Source: SAR86 cluster bacterium (lineage in GTDB: Bacteria; Pseudomonadota; Gammaproteobacteria; Pseudomonadales; Pseudohongiellaceae). From it: DNA of 38,117 bases. The position numbers were made by a program, and so were the translations under genes. The stretch lies in contig NVUL01000057.1 in NCBI GenBank assembly GCA_002401885.1, forward strand, positions 1 through 38,117, read 5' to 3'. Below are positions 33,751-38,117 of the stretch, piece after piece (position 1 is the stretch's first letter; every line of letters starts with the position of its first letter). The notes below the pieces were generated by a model, which worked only from the letters and a program-made list of their open reading frames with translations, had not been told where the DNA came from and made no database searches.

Positions 33751-33764
33751 TTAAAGCGCTTTAA
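33751..33764. promoter_or_regulatory. 14-bp perfect palindrome
   Basis: TTAAAGCGCTTTAA lies in the 375-bp region between the natA-like and uspE-like genes. It may be a regulator site. Apart from this palindrome and the FNR-like box and -10 downstream, I see nothing else in that gap. Confidence 0.35.
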
Positions 33765-33839
33765 GCATGACTGTGTAAGCAGTGACAGAGGGAAAACTTC
33801 AGTTGCCGTCGGCGAGCAATGAAACCTAGGTGCGGTTAA

Positions 33840-33880
33840 TTGATCTCAGTCAAGATGCTAGTCGGGCCCACAGATACTAT
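33840..33880 (+). promoter_or_regulatory. FNR/Anr-type promoter of the uspE-like gene
   Basis: TTGATCTCAGTCAA at 33840-33853 matches the FNR/Anr consensus TTGAT-N4-ATCAA with one mismatch. A -10 candidate TACTAT at 33875-33880 predicts a start near 33887, so the box centre lies about 41 bases upstream: the class II activator position used by FNR. Stress-protein genes of this type are often FNR/Anr targets. Confidence 0.7.
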
Positions 33881-33987
33881 GAATGCAGGAAGAGCCATTT
33901 AGTCGGCGAGAGTGCGTTGTAGACTCGTTCCGTTAACGCGGATCTATAGATTGATTGTGCTCTAGAAAAAAGGTTGGGAGTTTGATG

Positions 33988-34866
33988 ATGGTTAAAATTG
34001 ATAGTGTGGTTGCCCTAGTAGATTTGAACGATGAATACGAGGGAGTTATTGAGAAGGCTGCCTCTATCGCTGGGGCCAATAATGCAAATCTTGAATTGGT
34101 GTGTATCGAATACTCCTCCTATTTCGAGGATGGTCACTATTTCGACCCGATACAAGCGGCGGAATTACGCCTGCAAATGTTGGAGGAGCATCGATTAAGG
34201 CTCGACGAAATCGCAGCGACTCTGAAAGACGAAGAATTGAAAGTTGACACGTTTGCAGCATGGGGTCATCCCAGCTACAAGTCGCTTAATGAACATATTA
34301 AGCATCCAGAATCTACGCTAGTAGTTAAATCAACTAAGCATCACAACAAGATTGCTCGCCTGTTCTTGTCAAACGAAGATTGGGACTTAATCAGACACTG
34401 TGCTTCGTCCTTACTATTGGTCAAGGGACAACCCTGGTCGAAAGAGCCAGTATTCGTAACTGCCATTGATCCCAATCATGCAAACGACAAGCCCGCTGCA
34501 CTAGACGTGAAGATGGTTGCTTGCTCTCAGGTGTTAGCTGGGGCTTGTGGAGGCAGCGTTCACCTGTTTCATAGTGATTCTGTTCCTCCTTTCATGGGGG
34601 TCTATTCGTTGATTATGAATGAAGAGGACAAAAGCGAGAAGTTAGCTGAATTCGGAAGACGAGCTGGTATCGAAACAAGTCATTGTCACTGGACCGATAG
34701 CCCGATTGAGAATTCACTCCCCAAACTACTCGACAAGTTGGACGCGAGTGCCGTTGTGATGGGCGCAATCTCACGTTCGGGAATTGATCGTGTCTTGATC
34801 GGCAGCACTGCAGAGCGACTCTTGGATCTCATAGATCGAGATGTGTTGATCGTTAAACCAGACTAA
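33988..34866 (+). CDS. uspE: UspE-like tandem universal stress protein
   Basis: A cytoplasmic stress protein with two Usp domains in tandem (about residues 1-143 and 150-292), the UspE layout. The second domain ends with VMGAISRSGIDRVLIGSTAERLLD and DRDVLIVKPD, very close in pattern to E. coli UspE (GTVGRTGISAAFLGNTAEQ...). The first keeps the KSTKHHNKIARLFLSNEDWDLIRHC segment, which also matches UspE. The start could be 33985 or 33988; GGGAG spacing favours 33988. An FNR-like promoter lies upstream and a CPA2 antiporter gene 34 bp downstream, suggesting a shared anaerobic or stress response. Confidence 0.88.
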   Translation: MVKIDSVVALVDLNDEYEGVIEKAASIAGANNANLELVCIEYSSYFEDGHYFDPIQAAELRLQMLEEHRLRLDEIAATLKDEELKVDTFAAWGHPSYKSLNEHIKHPESTLVVKSTKHHNKIARLFLSNEDWDLIRHCASSLLLVKGQPWSKEPVFVTAIDPNHANDKPAALDVKMVACSQVLAGACGGSVHLFHSDSVPPFMGVYSLIMNEEDKSEKLAEFGRRAGIETSHCHWTDSPIENSLPKLLDKLDASAVVMGAISRSGIDRVLIGSTAERLLDLIDRDVLIVKPD

Positions 34867-34900
34867 GCTTAGCGCGCGTGGCCAAATTCTAGGAAACACT

Positions 34901-36208
34901 ATGCATGATATGTTCTTTCTGACCATTATTTGGTCCGGCGTCTATCTCTCACATTTCCTAGCATCTAAGACTAAGCTGACACCTGTGCTTTATTTCCTGG
35001 CCTTCGGCTCATTGATGGTGAACATGGGAGTGTTGCCGGAAGAGAGCACGGAATTCATTCGCGGCTTTTCCGAGATCGGCATCATCCTGATAATGTTTGC
35101 GCTTGGCTTCGAAGAGGACACCCTGCGCTTCATAAAAGGCATAAAGCGCAGCTGGGGTATTGCCTTATTTGGCGCCTTAGCTCCGTTCGCCGCAGCCTAC
35201 TTCATTAGTTTCTATTTTTGGCAGGACGCCAAATTGGCGCTTATGTGCGGCCTCGCTATGACGGCTACCGCCGTATCCCTCACGATGGTCTCGCTTAAGA
35301 GTGAGAAACTGCACGGTTCGGCCGCCGCAACGGGAATAATGACTTCTGCTATTCTCGATGACATTGCCTCTCTTGTAGCGGTAGCGATTCTTGTTCCGCT
35401 GGCAACGGGCGAATCTGATATTTCCGCTCTCAGTATACTGACAGTTATCGGAAAGGCCGTTGCTTTCTTCTTCTTTATCGTCATGCTGGAGCTACTGATA
35501 TTTCCTCACGATAGTAAGCTAAGTCTATTTCATAAGATTCCTATCCTGCGAAATTTCGGGGTGAAGCAGTTCATCTCCTTTGGTGATGGCAGCCAATCCG
35601 CGTTGGCGGTTCTACTCATCGCTCTGGTAATTAGCATGATAGCGTTCGAGTTTGGTTTTCACCCTGCTGTTGGCGCGTATATGGCAGGGTTGATAGTGAA
35701 GCAGGATTATTTCCGTTTGCACGATGACTCGAAAGTCGATCGATACACGCAGACTCGAGAAGTCGTGGACAGCGTGGCCTTCTCATGGATAGGCCCGGTA
35801 TTCTTTGTTGAGCTAGGAACTAAGATAGTTCTCGACCCGAGCATTCTCGTTAATGTTATTCCTCAAGTAATCACGCTGACAATTGCCATTTTTGTAGTGC
35901 AGATATTGTCTGCCTCAATAGCGGCTCGATTTACAGGGAGCTATGCCTGGCACGAAAGCATACTGATTGGCCTGGGTATGCTGGGCCGTGCCGAATTGGC
36001 ATTCGTGGTTATGGACATAGGCTATGTGCAGAATTCGATTCTAACTACCGATGCTTTCTATACGCTGATGGTTACGGCGTTCATGTTGAATGTGGCGGTG
36101 CCCATATCGATAAAGATTTGGAAGCCATACTTCGAGGGGGGCAAGCAGTTAAAGATAAAGCTTGGTGGCAGAGAGCATTTTCTCTCTAAAGTAATCAATT
36201 TAAAGTAG
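34901..36208 (+). CDS. Cation:proton antiporter, CPA2 family
   Basis: A 435-residue inner-membrane antiporter with about 12 transmembrane helices. It shows the inverted-repeat fold of CPA2 proteins, the Asp-Asp pair D153-D154 in TSAILDDIASLVA, and the segment HPAVGAYMAGLIV. It has no C-terminal TrkA-N domain, unlike KefB/KefC. Na+ or K+ exchange for H+ is the likely reaction. It follows the UspE-like gene on the same strand with a 34-bp gap, so it is probably co-expressed from the FNR-like promoter. A strong bidirectional terminator closes the unit. Confidence 0.9.
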   Translation: MHDMFFLTIIWSGVYLSHFLASKTKLTPVLYFLAFGSLMVNMGVLPEESTEFIRGFSEIGIILIMFALGFEEDTLRFIKGIKRSWGIALFGALAPFAAAYFISFYFWQDAKLALMCGLAMTATAVSLTMVSLKSEKLHGSAAATGIMTSAILDDIASLVAVAILVPLATGESDISALSILTVIGKAVAFFFFIVMLELLIFPHDSKLSLFHKIPILRNFGVKQFISFGDGSQSALAVLLIALVISMIAFEFGFHPAVGAYMAGLIVKQDYFRLHDDSKVDRYTQTREVVDSVAFSWIGPVFFVELGTKIVLDPSILVNVIPQVITLTIAIFVVQILSASIAARFTGSYAWHESILIGLGMLGRAELAFVVMDIGYVQNSILTTDAFYTLMVTAFMLNVAVPISIKIWKPYFEGGKQLKIKLGGREHFLSKVINLK

Positions 36209-36229
36209 TACTGAAAAAGGCAGGCGCCA

Positions 36230-36271
36230 GAACAAAAAAAGGGAAGAGCATTGCTCTTCCCTTTTTTGTTC
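36230..36271. terminator. Bidirectional rho-independent terminator
   Basis: A 10-bp GC-rich stem core (GGGAAGAGCA and its complement) is flanked by A7 on the left and T6 on the right, with GAAC/GTTC at the ends. It is placed between convergent antiporter genes and can serve both strands. Confidence 0.93.
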
Positions 36272-36301
36272 ACCTCGAGAGAGGCGTGTTGCTGCCAGGC
36301 T

Positions 36302-37819
36302 CTAGTCGAGCCAGCTGTACATGATAATACCCGCGACTGTGGTGCAGACTAGGAAGTACGGTAGCGCCATGTACACCATGCGACCGTAACCCAGTCGAAT
36401 GCGCGGTGCGATTGACGACATTAATAGAAACAGGAATGCAGCCTGACCATTTGGTGTGGACATGCTTGGGATACCCGTACCCATCACCACGGCGACTGAC
36501 TGAGCCTCGAAAATCTCTCGGCTCATTAAGCCTTGTTCCATCAACGGGGTGATCTGATTCATGTAGATGGTTGCGACAAATACGTTGTCACTGATGGCGG
36601 ATAAGAAGCCATTGGTCAGGAATACCATGAAGACCTGTTGACTGCCTTCCATCTCCAATACCCAGTTCATGACTGGAGTGAACATCTCTTGGCTATTGAT
36701 CATAGCGACGATGACGTAGAACACGACTAGCAGTGATGCGAAAGGAAGTCCTTCCGTAAATGACTGTCCGATTGAATGCTCGTCGGTAACGCCGATCATC
36801 GATGAGGCGAGGATGATTACAGCTAGTCCGATAAGTCCGATCTCAGCAAGGTGAAGAGAGAGGGCAACAATCATTAAGACTGCTACTACAAGCTGAAAGT
36901 AGATAACGAGGGTGTCTCCCTTAGTGGCTTTCGCTTTTAGCTTCTCATCTTCATCCGCCAGGATTTTCCTCACGGCAGCTGGCAGCTCAGCGCCATAGCC
37001 AAACCAACCCACCTTCTCTAAAACGAAACAGGTAAATACGCCGGCGATAAGTGTTGGGATCGTAGCGGGCCCAACCATTGTGGCGAATGTAACGAAGTCC
37101 CATTCGGCCGCGCTGCCGATGACGATATTCTCGGGCTCGCCCACTAGCGTACATACGCCGCCGATGGCCGTGCCAATAGCGCCATGCATGAGAAGCCCGC
37201 GCAGGAACGCACGGAAACCATCGAGGTCTTCACGGTGCAAGTCTTCAATGTGATTATCTTCGTCATCTGCCGGATCGTCGGCATAACCTATTTTCGAAAC
37301 CACTTTGTCATAGACATCATAGAAGGCTGTGGCGAGAGCTATGAGGACTGCCAGAATCGTCAGCGCATCAAGGAAGGCAGACAGTATCGCGACGACTATA
37401 ATGGTGGTGACATTCATTACCACTCGGGACTTGATGCCCAGTAGCACCTTGTTCATGAACATGAACAGCATCTCTCTCAGGAAATGCACACCGGCCACCA
37501 TGAAGATAACCAGTAGGATTACTGGCAGGCCGTGCTCAACCTCTTCGTAGACATGGTGCGAGTCGGTGAGCTGCATCACCAGCACCTGTATCGCCAGCAG
37601 GCCGCCCGGTTGCAGCGGGAAGCATTTTAGAGCCATGGCGAGGGTAAAAATGAACTCGAAAAGAATTATCCAAGAAGTAAGTAGTGAGCCAAGCGTGAAG
37701 TAAAAAACAACGTTCATTACAAGAGCCGCTAATACGGCTTGCTTGTACCAAACAGGCGTGTGCCCCAGAAACAGCGCGAGTGGTGAATCGGGGTAGTGGC
37801 GAGGTGCTGATGAGGACAT
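36302..37819 (-). CDS. nhaB: Na+/H+ antiporter NhaB
   Basis: An inner-membrane Na+/H+ antiporter important for sodium homeostasis at neutral to alkaline pH. It has about 12 helices. Patterns that match E. coli NhaB include FLGHTPVWYK, FIFTLAMALKCFPLQPGGLLAI, FLSAFLDALTI, GTAIGGVCTLVGEPENIVI, SDNVFVATIYMNQI and STPNGQAAFLFLL. Its 505 residues are close to E. coli NhaB (513). It is monocistronic and ends 30 bases past the bidirectional terminator. With the CPA2 antiporter and NatAB-like ABC system next door, the region is strongly geared to cation export. Confidence 0.96.
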   Translation of the reverse strand: MSSSAPRHYPDSPLALFLGHTPVWYKQAVLAALVMNVVFYFTLGSLLTSWIILFEFIFTLAMALKCFPLQPGGLLAIQVLVMQLTDSHHVYEEVEHGLPVILLVIFMVAGVHFLREMLFMFMNKVLLGIKSRVVMNVTTIIVVAILSAFLDALTILAVLIALATAFYDVYDKVVSKIGYADDPADDEDNHIEDLHREDLDGFRAFLRGLLMHGAIGTAIGGVCTLVGEPENIVIGSAAEWDFVTFATMVGPATIPTLIAGVFTCFVLEKVGWFGYGAELPAAVRKILADEDEKLKAKATKGDTLVIYFQLVVAVLMIVALSLHLAEIGLIGLAVIILASSMIGVTDEHSIGQSFTEGLPFASLLVVFYVIVAMINSQEMFTPVMNWVLEMEGSQQVFMVFLTNGFLSAISDNVFVATIYMNQITPLMEQGLMSREIFEAQSVAVVMGTGIPSMSTPNGQAAFLFLLMSSIAPRIRLGYGRMVYMALPYFLVCTTVAGIIMYSWLD

Positions 37820-38028
37820 CTAATGCTTCCTTTTGTTATAGATTTTCGAGCGCTCTTGATGCGCCGGTGTCAAATATACTGGTCTTGAGGGCACTTTGCT
37901 AAATTTTTCGTAAGATTATGAATTTTTCCGGAGTAGGGCTCGATTTGGTCTGACGCAGTTGCTAATACGACAGCATCATCATTATTCATGAGTGGTTTGT
38001 GGTTCACTTGGTCTTAGAACTAGGTTTT

Positions 38029-38117
38029 CTATTCCCCACTTAGGAACGTATCGATCTTCTCGGCTACTAGTCTGCCTTCATCGATAGCGCGAACCACCAG
38101 TGATTGTCCGCGGCGGC
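38029..38117 (-). CDS. gltD: Glutamate synthase small subunit, C-terminal fragment (cut by the window edge)
   Basis: The last 28 codons of a minus-strand gene that continues beyond the window. The peptide RRGQSLVVRAIDEGRLVAEK, followed by a short tail ending SGE, matches the C-terminus of GltD, in which the RRGQSLVVWAI-EGR motif is part of the FAD/NADPH domain. It belongs to NADPH-dependent glutamate synthesis from glutamine. The frame and motif are clear, but only this fragment is visible. The 209 bp between it and nhaB hold no gene. Confidence 0.85.
   Translation of the reverse strand, partial: RRGQSLVVRAIDEGRLVAEKIDTFLSGE

Noticed and set aside
1..38117. Phage, integrative element or CRISPR array
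   Set aside because: No integrase, transposase, structural phage gene, or regularly spaced repeat was seen anywhere in the window.

Overview
The window looks like the chromosome of a mid-GC gammaproteobacterium, probably a free-living, possibly marine one. The strongest signs are the zapA / 6S RNA / 5-formyl-THF cyclo-ligase block, a pepP-ubiH pair with ubiI nearby, NhaB, a UspE-type protein, LexA boxes of the CTG-N10-CAG type, and the tail of gltD at the right edge. I see no phage, plasmid, transposase, CRISPR array, tRNA or rRNA.

Layout. 1-5.4 kb: an unrecognised protein, a nu-class-like glutathione transferase, a periplasmic serine hydrolase, a decayed di-haem peroxidase-like gene, an Lrp/AsnC regulator, a DUF6356-like protein and a secreted protein of unknown function. 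5.6-11.3 kb: the SOS mutasome (dnaE2, imuB, imuA) in a split, convergent arrangement, each arm with its own LexA box. 11.4-13.3 kb: a 30-residue membrane peptide, fau, 6S RNA, a strong unexplained hairpin, zapA and a ZapB-like coiled-coil protein. 13.5-21.3 kb: pepP and ubiH, then an opposite-strand block (TonB-like protein, M56 peptidase, BlaI-like repressor, DUF1499 lipoprotein, MaoC hydratase), then ubiI. 21.3-26.7 kb: a four-gene operon made of an MMPL/RND exporter, a LolA-like periplasmic protein, an outer-membrane beta-barrel protein and a TetR regulator. 26.9-31.0 kb: a small unknown protein, a secreted methyltransferase-like protein, an ABC exporter, a LysE-type exporter and a small zinc-ribbon membrane protein. 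31.0-38.1 kb: a NatAB-like ABC pair, a UspE-like protein behind an FNR/Anr-like box, a CPA2 antiporter, NhaB and the gltD tail.

How the genes fit together. DnaE2, ImuA and ImuB form one damage-induced mutagenic repair machine. PepP, UbiH and UbiI mark the conserved ubiquinone locus, here split by about 3.8 kb. The RND, LolA-like and barrel proteins look like a trans-envelope route for a hydrophobic cargo. The last 7 kb is rich in cation/proton transport.

The least explained structure lies in several long intergenic palindromes: a 25-bp perfect inverted repeat that fills the pepP-ubiH gap and includes the likely ubiH ribosome-binding site, a nested inverted repeat between maoC and ubiI, and a 16-bp hairpin upstream of 6S RNA. 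There is also a 132-bp tandem duplication that copies the end of the blaI-like gene.
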